A stretch of 12,337 nt of DNA from Asterionellopsis glacialis (Eukaryota > Bacillariophyta > Plagiogrammaphyceae > Rhaphoneidales > Asterionellopsidaceae): positions 2,818-15,154 of the forward strand of contig WKLE02000261.1 of NCBI GenBank assembly GCA_014885115.2, in the 5' to 3' direction. Below the pieces are notes generated by a model. The model ran no database searches. It was not told where the DNA came from and was given only the letters and a program-made list of their open reading frames with translations. Position numbers and translations under genes: made by a program. Of this stretch, positions 1-8,947 are shown in pieces. The number at the start of each line of letters is the position of its first letter. Within the stretch, counting starts at the first letter, position 1.

Positions 1-2
1 GT

Positions 3-3000
3 GATGTACGTGAATTATTATCTACAACAACAACTACCAAAGTTGCTGGATGTGCACATGGTGGACCTATTGCAGCTATTACATTACCGTTGAGTAGTGG
101 TGGCGGGTCCAGTAGCGGTAGCGGTTCATCGTCCTCTTCCATGACAACAACCGAATTACGCATTATGACAAATGCTGGAAAATCATTGGCCAACATTGAA
201 TTTCCTCCACGTGGACTCGCACCTGGTAATTCAACTACCAGTGGAAGACAATCCTCCTCCTCCTCACGAAGAACTTATACAGCATCCGATGTTCTTACCA
301 TTGGTTTTACGGATCGGACAGTGTTGATTGTTGTATTACGTGACTCGTTATGTGTGACATATGATTTATCAGGTAAAATGATTTTACCACCCTTTCATAT
401 TTTACCTGCTGTTGGTGGAGGAGGAATGGAATTAATAGAGGCATGTGTATATGAAGGTGGTGTAGCAGTTTTATCTACATCTATGCATTGCGCACTTGTG
501 GAATTATTAGATCAGCACGATGATCCATCCTATGTGGATGGTGCTAATATAGCATCGCGTAAAGTCCTCCCTTCCAATCGCAGTCATTCTGATAATAATA
601 GCAGTGGTGGAGCTGCTTCACCAGCCTCTTCTTCCGATACTGCCTTACCAGCGCATTATGCACTTGTCACACCGTTGGAAACCTCTAACTTTGCCTCCGA
701 ACGGTATTGTAAATTTGTAACACTTGCAGTTTTGTCGCGATTCCATACAACATCAAGACACCCTGAAGTATTTCTATCTACATCTGACAATTCTGTTGTT
801 GTTGTGAATACAGTCACACTTGAAATGACAGATGTAGATTGTCGATCCCAACTGGAATCACCTATCGTATTTATGAGCTTTGCGCCTAATGGACGGTTCT
901 TGGCATGCTTTACACAGGCATCTATCCTCACAGTGATATCAACATCCTTTGAAACGAAAGTTTTAGACTTTGATACATCAGATGGATCATCAGCATCACC
1001 CTCTGAAATGAAATGGTGTGGTGAAGATTCAGTTGTATTACATTGGAAGAATTTAGGTATTTTGATGGTAGGACCCTATGGTGATTGGTTACGATTTCCA
1101 TATGAAAATTCAGATAATGTATATATTATTTCTGAAATTGATTCCTGTCGTGTAGTAACAGACACTTCTGTGGAAATATTACAACGTGTCCCTCCAGCAA
1201 CAGCATTATTGTTACGGATTGGTTCCATTGAACCTGCAGCCATGTTATTGGATGCGGCTGATGCATTTGAATCTGGTTCACCCACATCCGATGAAGCAGC
1301 ACGTGCTATTATCCGCACAGGTATGCTTATGGAAGCTATTGAAACCTGTATCGATGCATCTGTGAAAGAATTTGATATACCATTACAAAAACGTTTATTA
1401 CGTGCTGCATCGTACGGGTTACATTTCTCCTACAAGGATCCAAGTGAATTGGAAAACATAATGATGGGTGGTCCCATTACAGGTGGAGGGAGGAGAGAAG
1501 GAGGAGGAGAAATAGAAGATGGCGGCCATTATCATGGTGCTGATGGAGATAATATTATGCCATCGCCGATGGCAGCCAAATTTGTGGAGGCTGCCAAGAA
1601 GATCCGTATCCTAAATTCATTGAGGCATCCTGCTGTTGGATTCATTTTGACAGCATCGCAATTCGATTCTATTACACCTACAGGTGTAGTAGCAAGATTA
1701 ATTGCTATGAAACGACCTGCATTGGCAACATCGATTGGGAAGTACTTGATGTTACCGAAATCAGTACAATTACTTGCACGTGCATCCAAGGCATCTGCGT
1801 TAGTGTCAAGTGCGGATTCCAAACGATCGGATTCAGAAATTGCAGATGCAGCCATTAAAATTATTAAGAATGAAAGCAAACGAGGCGGAGGACCACACCA
1901 GCAACAACAAACGCAGGACTTCAATCGCGGTGGGTATGCATCTGTAGCCTTGGCTGCTAATCAAGCTGGTCGACCTGGTGTTGCTTCATTACTCCTCAGG
2001 TTGGAAACAAGTGTGGTGGATAAAGTTCAAGCTTTGATATCGATTGGATCCTATGCTGATGCAATAGCTGTAGCAACCAATGCTAGAGATGGTGATTTTA
2101 TATTCCAAGCCCTAATGGAATATGAAAAATCATGTACGAGTCAAATGATGCAACAGCAACATCTCAACACGAATTTTCAACAAAACTTCATCCATACGGT
2201 CATTACCAAGTTTACTCATGAAGCCTTCCATAGCTTACGAAGATACTTAATGACGTTATCTGATGTACAGGGTGTTAAGGAACTGTTACGAAATGCCAAT
2301 AAAAACAGTGATGCCGGACTAGCGATTGCTAGGAAAGCGTTCGAAGCGGATGAACGTGAACGAAAAGCGCGACTGCTAAGTGTAAGTAATTGTCGTGGTA
2401 TTTTTGCCCATTACTCTTCTAATTCATAGGGATGTGGTCGTGCCATGCCATTTCACTCTAGTTTTACTTTCTAGTGTTAACTAACTCACTGCACGTATTT
2501 GTTTGTCTTCTGTGCATTATCTTTTGGCGAATATCAAAGGATGCATCCGGTATTTTTGGACAAAGCAAAGATACTACATTCCACAAACAATGCACGGATG
2601 ATTATTTCGAACTACTACGTGACCAAGAGGTGAGCAGAACAAATGATTTTAATATTTCGAAAGTCGCTTTAGGCTTTGCTGGAAGTATGATTCTTAATTT
2701 TTTATTTCATCTTGAATGCTAAATGACGTGATAAAAATACAGGTACTACGGAACAAATATGGAAATCAGAACATAGCCCCAGAATGTTCTTCCGTCACAT
2801 CAACTATGGTTTCTCTAATACACCATGCTGCAATAGATTCACAAAATGCAGATCGCCTTTTGAACGATACTGAAAAATTAGCAAAGAAATTTAGAATTCC
2901 AGAAAAAAGAATGTGGCATGTAAAGGTAAAAGCACTTTCGGAGAGTGGTCAATGGTCTGTGCTTAAATCACTATCTGAGTCAAGAGCCAAGTCACCTATT

Positions 3001-3252
3001 GGGTATAAAGCATTTGCACGGGCTGCAATCAAGGGCAGACGCGATGCACCAGAAATTATCCGGTACATTGACCGGATCACACAACCTGAAGAAAAGTATG
3101 ACTTATACTGCGAAGCACAACTTTGGAATAGGGCACTTGATGAAGCTACCAAAATGAGAGATTTGCGACGGGTTGCCAATGTTCGCTCTTTGTGTAACTC
3201 TGCTGAAATACAAGCTCGATGTGATAATATGCTCCAATCTGGAGGAGTGTAG
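3..3252 (+). CDS. VPS16: VPS16-like core subunit of HOPS/CORVET tethering complexes (5'-truncated, 3 exons)
   Basis: VPS16 is a core subunit of the HOPS and CORVET complexes, which tether endosomes and vacuoles/lysosomes before fusion; its C-terminal half binds the SM protein VPS33. The frame is open from base 3, with no start in the window, so the gene begins upstream. Exons read as 3..2381, 2540..2629 and 2743..3252, all joined in phase 0, giving at least 992 residues against about 840 in animals. The first in-window residues include AHGGPIAAI, matching the family's GGPIAL region of the N-terminal beta-propeller. The last exon carries the family's best-conserved blocks, KFRIPEKRMW and KSPIGYKAF, in the helical C-terminal domain. 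Extra length comes from low-complexity inserts: Gly/Ser near 90-140, Asn/Ser near 590-635 and Gly/Glu near 1480-1545. The family call is firm from remembered homologues; exact splice sites are inferred from phase, GT-AG ends and homology. Confidence 0.92.
2382..2539 (+). other. VPS16 intron 1 (158 bp)
   Basis: The donor is GTAAGT, right after codon AGT, and the acceptor is ...ATCAAAG before GAT. TTAACTAAC at 2477-2485 is a good branch-point candidate. Both sides are phase 0, and the joined protein reads KARLLS then DASGIFGQ. Reading straight through meets a stop at 2429. An earlier TTTCTAG ending at 2474 would put a TAA in frame at once. Confidence 0.75.
2630..2742 (+). other. VPS16 intron 2 (113 bp)
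   Basis: The donor is GAG|GTGAGC and the acceptor AATACAG|GTA, both phase 0. Removing it joins FELLRDQE to VLRNKYGNQN, which restores the continuous helix that aligns with the animal VPS16 region before the RIPDKR block. The intron is AT-rich and contains stops in the VPS16 reading frame. Confidence 0.8.
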
Positions 3253-3259
3253 AAGTTAA

Positions 3260-3301
3260 GTTTAAATTTAAACAGGAACACTAAGATGTAATTTGAATAA
3301 A
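3260..3301 (+). promoter_or_regulatory. VPS16 3' UTR with palindrome and AATAAA
   Basis: Just after the VPS16 stop lies a perfect 14-bp palindrome, GTTTAAATTTAAAC (3260-3273), and an AATAAA hexamer at 3296-3301, 44 bp past the stop. AATAAA is the canonical eukaryotic poly(A) signal, but the region is AT-rich and algae use the hexamer loosely, so the assignment is tentative. The convergent PhyH stop lies at 3335, so the two 3' UTRs probably overlap. Confidence 0.4.
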
Positions 3302-3334
3302 CTCTCTTTGATTTTTTAAGTTGTCGTTCAGCAC

Positions 3335-5128
3335 TTAGGGATTGACTTTGGCTGCCTTTTCTTTGAGGAATGGTTGCATTTCTTTTGTCCGTTCTTCTCG
3401 GCGTTGGTTCGCTACAGGTAACTTCTTCGCAATCAACTCTTGCAATTTTTCCATCTCACTTTCAGTAGCACTTGGATAACATTGTGGATACCACGGTCCA
3501 TCTAATTCGGCAACTTCATCGGCAGTCCGGCCACCATTTTGTGGATCCCACAAAACACTCAATTCTGTTCCATATCCCCGAGGTATCTCAGCATTACCTG
3601 GTCCATACCGTACAGAATATCGACGATATAACAGTTCATTTGCTTTGCTTGCTGTTTTACGTCCGCCATGGCCACTACTATCTGCTGAAACCGCCGCTGC
3701 CATATCTCTTTCCTCTTGTCTGTGCTTCATAACCAGGGCACGATCGAATGGTACAGTACGATGAAATAACCATCGAGTATGAAAGACTATGTCACCCTTT
3801 TGCATATCATAAATGCGTTTGGTTTCTTCCATTCTTCGATGGAGATGTGGTGCAGTTTGTTTAATGTTACATGTACCACCTCCTGTCCTATTGGCAAAGA
3901 AGTCTTCCACTGATTTGAAACCGTCATGTGGGAAGGTCGTGGTTGATCCAGTTGAATAATGTGCTTCGTCACGCCAGGGTGCTGAGTGTGACCCTACAGC
4001 TAATGCAAATCCACCTCCGTTCTTTACGGGCATATCATCCACAGCAATCCATGCATTCACTCCCGGAGAAGATGCTGTTGCTGGCCAGAACCCAGTATCA
4101 TCCACATGCCACCCGCATACATACAATTCATCATCCTTAGCTAATAAGATATCTCGAAGTAATCTCAAAGTTGTTTGATTAGTTTTGTTCTTGTTGTTTT
4201 CGCTTTCTTCTCGTATTGGTACTGGAAAGTTCAATAATTCTGCAGCAAACTGTGGTACCGCAGAAAATAAAGCAACTTGACGAAAACCAGCAGAAATATC
4301 AAATATATCCTCTGTTTCCTCGCTCTTACAGTGCTCCACATCTGTCAAATTAGTACAAGAGGAAGAAGAGGATACATCCTCTAGTAAAATAGGACCCATT
4401 TTCATAGTATAGAATTGTTGACCTTTCCGTTTTTTATGTCTTTTCGCATCTTTATCGCGCTGCTCTTGTACCAAAATATTAGAAGCTTTATCTAATCCTC
4501 GTATTTCATTATTTGTTAAAAGACCACGTATAGCAACAACCCCATCCTTCGCAAATTGATTTCGAATTTCATCCGTCACCAAAGCTTTGGATGACGTTGT
4601 ACTATCTCTGGATGGTTGTATTTCAAATATTTTAGGAGGATCTATAGTTGGTATAGGTCCAAGAGCCTTGTAAAGTTTTTCTGTTTCCTTTTGCTGTTCT
4701 TTCGATTGTTGAGATTTCAATTTCGATTTGGTAGCGCCAATGCTGGCGGTAGAAGTTAATTTTTGTTCTATTTCACCACCACCTTGTTGAGTATCTAACC
4801 AAAGTGATACACCAATAGCAGTAAGTAGCAATAAAAATGAAGCAAATAATCCAAATCCTGAATCACCAAATAATGCCAAAGTTCCAACAAATCTTCTATT
4901 TTTTGTTCTGGCATTATCGTCATTATCATCATCTGTTTGAGTCCATGATGATGATTCTTCTGATTTTGTCGAGGAAGAAGAATCCAACGAAGAATCATCA
5001 TCGTCATCATTGATATCAGGTCTTACCGACGCATCATTTTCTTGTTTGTGATTTTTATTATCAGGAGGAAGTTGCTTTCTACGTGCACTTCTATTTTTCC
5101 GTCGTCCTGCTCCATTCTTTTTCGTCAT
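3335..5128 (-). CDS. Membrane-anchored PhyH-family 2-oxoglutarate/Fe(II) dioxygenase
   Basis: A 597-residue single-exon gene with an ATG start at 5128. Members of the phytanoyl-CoA dioxygenase (PhyH) family hydroxylate a substrate while decarboxylating 2-oxoglutarate. The domain begins near residue 186 (IRNQFAKDGVVAIRGLL). The HxD iron ligands are H341 and D343 (GWHVDD), followed by the family's GGGFALAVGSHS block at 371-382. H456 in WLFHRTVP is the likely distal ligand. The 2-oxoglutarate-binding Arg is uncertain (R463 or R503/R507). Before the domain come a Lys/Arg-rich start (1-19), an acidic Asp/Ser stretch (about 38-72) and one hydrophobic segment at about 91-111, suggesting a type II anchor with the enzyme on the lumenal or outer side. 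The C-terminus KVNP is not a peroxisomal PTS1, so this is not the classic peroxisomal phytanoyl-CoA hydroxylase. Substrate unknown. Confidence 0.88.
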   Translation of the reverse strand: MTKKNGAGRRKNRSARRKQLPPDNKNHKQENDASVRPDINDDDDDSSLDSSSSTKSEESSSWTQTDDDNDDNARTKNRRFVGTLALFGDSGFGLFASFLLLLTAIGVSLWLDTQQGGGEIEQKLTSTASIGATKSKLKSQQSKEQQKETEKLYKALGPIPTIDPPKIFEIQPSRDSTTSSKALVTDEIRNQFAKDGVVAIRGLLTNNEIRGLDKASNILVQEQRDKDAKRHKKRKGQQFYTMKMGPILLEDVSSSSSCTNLTDVEHCKSEETEDIFDISAGFRQVALFSAVPQFAAELLNFPVPIREESENNKNKTNQTTLRLLRDILLAKDDELYVCGWHVDDTGFWPATASSPGVNAWIAVDDMPVKNGGGFALAVGSHSAPWRDEAHYSTGSTTTFPHDGFKSVEDFFANRTGGGTCNIKQTAPHLHRRMEETKRIYDMQKGDIVFHTRWLFHRTVPFDRALVMKHRQEERDMAAAVSADSSGHGGRKTASKANELLYRRYSVRYGPGNAEIPRGYGTELSVLWDPQNGGRTADEVAELDGPWYPQCYPSATESEMEKLQELIAKKLPVANQRREERTKEMQPFLKEKAAKVNP

Positions 5129-5534
5129 TGTCGAGAGTCAGAAAACACAGAAAATTAATGCGGAAAATGACACATGACAAACTCCCACCAAGACAAGCAT
5201 CCGAAGATCTCAAGAAAATGTTGATTTTAACCTCAACACTAACATATTAGAGAATAACAGCAACACAAGAGAAGAATCTCGAAATAATTGTGTTGACGTC
5301 ATCACAGTCTCGTCATCTTCTTTCATCATTATTTTAGTTCTTAGCTCATATGAGATGGCATAAACTTCCCAAAAGTTTGCAAGGAAAATGACACACCCTG
5401 ACATCGTCAGTAGATGGTAGACTCTAGAACAACATATTTGACGGACGACCACTAACACAGCTCTAGGTACATAGAGAGCCGGAAAAGCAAAATATCACTG
5501 ACAGGCATAGACTATTCCCATTGACAATACCAAG
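5129..5534. promoter_or_regulatory. Divergent promoter region between PhyH-like and J-protein genes
   Basis: This 406-bp gap separates two divergent starts and must hold both promoters and 5' UTRs. It contains a perfect TGACGTCA (5295-5302), the palindrome CTCATATGAG (5345-5354), the inverted repeat CTGAC-ATC-GTCAG (5398-5410) and a 13-bp direct repeat GGAAAATGACACA at 5162-5174 and 5383-5395. TGACGTCA is the full cAMP-response-element palindrome bound by bZIP factors; in diatoms TGACGT elements are known in CO2/cAMP-responsive promoters. Whether any site is used here is inference. No convincing TATA box and no protein gene were seen. Confidence 0.6.
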
Positions 5535-6284
5535 ATGAGACCCTGGATATTTCAGTCGCTTCCTGTGAAGAAAGCGATGGGAAGACGACAAGCATGTTGT
5601 GGTCGACGCAATCGTCCGCTTTCATTACCAGCCTTTTCTGCATTCGGTAATACCGATTTCAATGCAACAGTGCCGTCCTATACTCGTTCCTACTTTACAA
5701 ATACAGAAACAATGAAAAAAGATGACCCGTACGCTCAACTTGGATTAACATGGGGTGCCACAACGACAGAAATTAAGGAAGCCTACAAACAAAAGGCAAG
5801 AGAACTTCATCCGGATGTGAATCAAACCGATACACCAGAGATTGCATTGAAAAAATTCCAAGCTGTGCATAAAGCATATCAAAAACTTATGGATGTAAAG
5901 GGTGCACCACATCGTGACGATTTAATGGAAGAATGGTCATTTGCTGTTTGGCGCAATGGTGATATAATAGCACAGGATCGTACAGATGTGGCGGGACAGG
6001 CACGGAAGAGACCAGTCAAGCCAGCTGTGTCATTGCAAAACAAGAACTGGGGTATAGCAGCCTTGGGACACCCAGACGGGAAAAGTGGGAATAAACAAAG
6101 ACGAAGAGCTGAATATTTGGCAGAAAGTACCACTGGGAATAAAGGACCACGAACTTCTACAGTTGGGACTGGAAGGAACAAATGGGTAACACCAAAAGAA
6201 TTTAAGCCCTGGAATCCAGATGAATCCAAAGTAAAACGAGCATCATCCACAAATGGAAGATCAACTAAAATGAATGAAGAGTAA
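5535..6284 (+). CDS. J-domain (DnaJ-like, class C) co-chaperone, probably mitochondrial
   Basis: A 249-residue protein in one exon, starting at ATG 5535. The J domain spans about residues 64-120 (DDPYAQLGLTWGATTTEIKEAY...), with the essential HPD motif at 92-94, which stimulates Hsp70 ATPase activity. There is no Gly/Phe region or zinc-finger region, so it is a class C (type III) J protein. The first 40 residues contain eight Arg/Lys and no acidic residue, and RSYF near residue 51 resembles a mitochondrial cleavage site, so import into mitochondria is likely; a plastid route is less likely because no signal peptide precedes it. The remainder (about 125-249) is basic, with Trp-containing patches such as EEWSFAVW and KNWGIAALGHPDGK that I do not recognise. 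In-frame ATGs also lie at residues 15 and 60; the latter would remove the presequence. Confidence 0.85.
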   Translation: MRPWIFQSLPVKKAMGRRQACCGRRNRPLSLPAFSAFGNTDFNATVPSYTRSYFTNTETMKKDDPYAQLGLTWGATTTEIKEAYKQKARELHPDVNQTDTPEIALKKFQAVHKAYQKLMDVKGAPHRDDLMEEWSFAVWRNGDIIAQDRTDVAGQARKRPVKPAVSLQNKNWGIAALGHPDGKSGNKQRRRAEYLAESTTGNKGPRTSTVGTGRNKWVTPKEFKPWNPDESKVKRASSTNGRSTKMNEE

Positions 6285-6390
6285 AGGGGTGTGCACGTTT
6301 ATGATAAGTCTTGGAGTAAGGAAGTGTAGCAAAAGAAAGCGAGATTAGTAGTTTTAGGCTGTCATTTTCAAAACAAAAGTTAACAGTCCT
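6285..6390. other. Short convergent intergenic gap
   Basis: A 106-bp gap between two facing stop codons, that of the J-protein gene on + and the membrane-protein gene on -. No canonical AATAAA was seen on either strand. The two 3' UTRs presumably overlap here. Confidence 0.4.
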
Positions 6391-8273
6391 TCATCTTCGC
6401 CATCGTCCGCGACCACTTTGTTTTCGGTCATCATTCTCTGCATCACTATCACGGCGGCGTTCGGTTTCTGATCGGTCACCAACTCGGTCTGAATCCTCTC
6501 TTTCGTCTATGTCACTATCGTCGTCTCCGCGACGAGGTCGATCATCATAGTCTCTGCGATCATCTCGACCACGATCTCTATCTCTGCGATCATCCCGGCC
6601 ACTTTCTCTATCTCCTCTTCGCCTTTCATCATCCTCACCGCGTCGATCACCTCCTCGTCTTCGGTCATCACGTCGTCCACGACCGCCGCCACCACCACCA
6701 CCCGATTGAGCTTGAGCTACAATTTTCATAACTTGATCGTAACTCCATTGGAAGCCATCCACAAGGCGATCTTTGATTCGATGTTTCCGATCCATAATCA
6801 TTATCTTATCAAAAATTTTACCTCCTACAACAGCACTCTTTCGAAGGACGCCAAGTTCAGAATTGATATCTATTACTTCTTGTGCAAGACCTACAACTCG
6901 CATACCCATCGTTCGAGCCAAGTCTCCCTATTGGACAATAGTGTACCGGATACAGTCATACATTTTTTAAAAAATGGACATACAAGTCGTGAGTACAATT
7001 GCCAGACAAAGTGTAGGCATCAAGTCTTTTCTCGAAGAACAAAAAAGAATCGAGACAAGTGATATAAAATTCAACAAATACGTACCCTTGCATTTTGAAA
7101 TGTACTTGCCAAGGCAAAGATTCCTGCACCTCCCAATGCTCCCAACCATGTCGGGAACAATGGGATATTAATATTACCACCACAAACACTACCTATAAAG
7201 GTCATTGCAATTATGGCATACAACATTCGAAATTCGACATCTCCATCGTCTATCGGTTGATACCTCCATGGATTTCCACCACCAGGTGGGAAAGGCCTCC
7301 GTGGTCCAGCACGGATACAAGATTTAATATGGACCATGGTAGGATACCGTTTGCGTATTGCACTAGTCCGTTGAAAGGCATAAATTAATGTCAACCCCAA
7401 GGCTTTAGATAATTCTCCATAGGCATTTCGTAAAAAGGTACAGAAGACCATAATAAAGCACAACCCAATAGCAAATGGTTTCGGATGACCGGTAATAGAC
7501 TTTCCAATAAATCCACCAGCTGCTGCACCAACAATACCTGAACTTGTAGTTAATGTAAGTCTACCTCGTTTCGTGGACATGTATCGCGTTACAGCATCTC
7601 TACGCGCTGATTGAAATTCATCAGGACCAGGGCGACGACCACCACCACTGCCTCGACGTCTACCACCTCTTCGTTCATCATCCATAGGGAAGGATTGTTC
7701 GTCATCTTCAATTGGAGAACTGGTTGCAGGGATAGTATTACTTTCATCATCCACGTCCATGTCATTTCTTCGTCTTTCGTTCTTTTTAGGTGGAATTGCA
7801 GATGCGGCTTGAAATTCATAATGAATTGGTGTTCTACGGGCAAATGGTGGAGGTGGACGGTCACTGCCAGCACCTGCACCACCTTCATTTCCACTCTGAC
7901 TACTGCTCCATGGAGCTGGTTGCTGCTGTTGTTTTCCGTCGTCATCAGTGTTTGGTGGATAATATCCAGGTCGTCTAGGAGGCGGTTGTCTTCGATTGGA
8001 TTCATAATATCCACTACTACTCGTACTTTCTCTATCGTCGTCACCACGGTAATATTGATCTTGTTCGTTTCCTACATCTTCCATACCGGACGATGGAGGT
8101 CGTGGTGAAGCTGGTGCATTATAATTATTGTTGTTGTTGTTGGAACTTGCAGATGCAAAAATTAATATTTGACATAGTGCCACAAATTGTAACAGCAATT
8201 TTTTACGTATTATTGGTTGCTTTCTATTTATCTCATAAGGTCGACGATAACACCGACTCTTCTGAATTTTCAT
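6391..8273 (-). CDS. Multi-pass membrane protein with charge-balanced Arg/Asp-rich tail, unknown function (2 exons)
   Basis: I read one gene with exons 8273..7086 and 6927..6391, joined in phase 0 across a 158-bp intron, giving 574 residues. The open frame extends to 8318, but the first ATG is at 8273. Residues 25-43 are hydrophobic and end in ASASS, like a signal peptide or anchor. Residues 45-230 are disordered (Asn, Pro, Gln, Gly, Asp/Arg runs). Hydrophobic segments follow at about 243-260 (weak, Gly/Ala-rich), 266-283, 288-300, 350-366 and 372-391. Then comes a probably helical conserved-looking stretch (397-470, containing VVGGKIFDKIMIMDRKHRIKD) and a Gly run. The final 104 residues hold 34 Arg, 1 Lys, 27 Asp and 8 Glu. 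I do not recognise the family. Without the intron the first part would stop after ARVRIC and the second would lack a proper start. Confidence 0.72.
6928..7085 (-). other. Intron in the membrane-protein gene (158 bp)
   Basis: On the minus strand the donor is AAGG|GTACGT (G at 7085) and the acceptor TCCAATAG|GGAGAC (AG at 6929-6928). Both ends are phase 0, and the joined protein reads TFQNAR then GDLARTMGMR. Stops flank the junction in both frames: TGA at 7071 if the donor is ignored, and TAG at the acceptor. A perfect 16-bp AT-rich palindrome lies inside it at 6961-6976. The branch point is not obvious. Confidence 0.7.
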
Positions 8274-8933
8274 GATGGTGCTTCTAACCGAATTGATCGT
8301 TGACGACACAACAACCAAAGTAGAGCCAAACAGAACGATGAAAAGCTGATCTTTTTTGTCTCTTGATTGTCCAATAGTTCAAAATCGTGACAATACTGAC
8401 GCGTGGAGATAATAATATGTTGTATTGATGTGTGCAAAAAAATGAGCAACCTGAAAAAGGTTGATGTTCATAATAATCACTTCTCATAGTTCTTTGAGTT
8501 GCCGGTGGCATACTTTTATGGGAGTACATAGCAAATGCATTCCAATGTCGCGCGTAAACGTGCAGCTTTCATGGTCCACATTGGTTGCAGTAACACTCCG
8601 TAGGATTTGTACTATTTCATTCAGTCGCGTTGGATGGCAGTCGTCCATCCACCTGTTCTGGGAAAGCAAGGACAAGAGGGATCGGACCACGAAAAGGGCT
8701 CTCGCGTAAAACAAGCAGGACCGTGTCCACGACGTGCTCTTCTTGTTGCTACTGGACGCAACCTTTTTTGAGTCCCCTCCAAGCAACCAGTTGGTGTTAC
8801 CGTATTTCATCTGTTGGTCTTTTGCGTCCGTGTTTGGAATCAAGGAGACTAATACATTTTCAAACAAATACAAACTCAATAAGAAGCAACAACAGTCATT
8901 AGTTTTGCAATTCAAGTCATCTTTTTGGAAATA

Positions 8934-8947
8934 GTTTCACGTGAAAC
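8934..8947. promoter_or_regulatory. 14-bp G-box/E-box palindrome upstream of eIF3e
   Basis: GTTTCACGTGAAAC is perfectly self-complementary, with the CACGTG core at 8938-8943. CACGTG is the consensus site for bHLH and plant-type bZIP (G-box) factors. It ends 23 bp before the eIF3e ATG, so it is either a core-promoter element of a very short-leader mRNA or lies within the 5' UTR. Function is inferred. Confidence 0.5.

Noticed and set aside
2460..2474. TTTTACTTTCTAG as the VPS16 intron 1 acceptor
   Set aside because: It looks like a good acceptor but would place TAA as the second codon in the required phase; the AG at 2538-2539 gives an open, family-consistent exon.
6391..6921. Treating the Arg/Asp-rich frame as a separate gene
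   Set aside because: The frame begins at a TTG directly after an in-frame TAG that doubles as a splice acceptor, and phase-0 joining to the upstream exon gives a sensible continuous protein.
7611..8108. 165-codon open frame on + opposite the membrane-protein gene
   Set aside because: It is the antisense reading of the low-complexity Asp/Arg/Ser-rich region; the Thr/Ser/Trp-rich product is an artefact of that composition.
8274..8318. N-terminal extension of the membrane protein to 8318
   Set aside because: The extension starts at TTG; the first ATG in frame is at 8273 and is followed by a plausible signal sequence.
8484..8915. 143-codon open frame on - between the membrane-protein gene and eIF3e
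   Set aside because: It starts at TTG, not ATG, resembles no family I know, has Cys/Ser/Leu composition typical of random reading, and lies in a divergent promoter region overlapped by open frames on the other strand.
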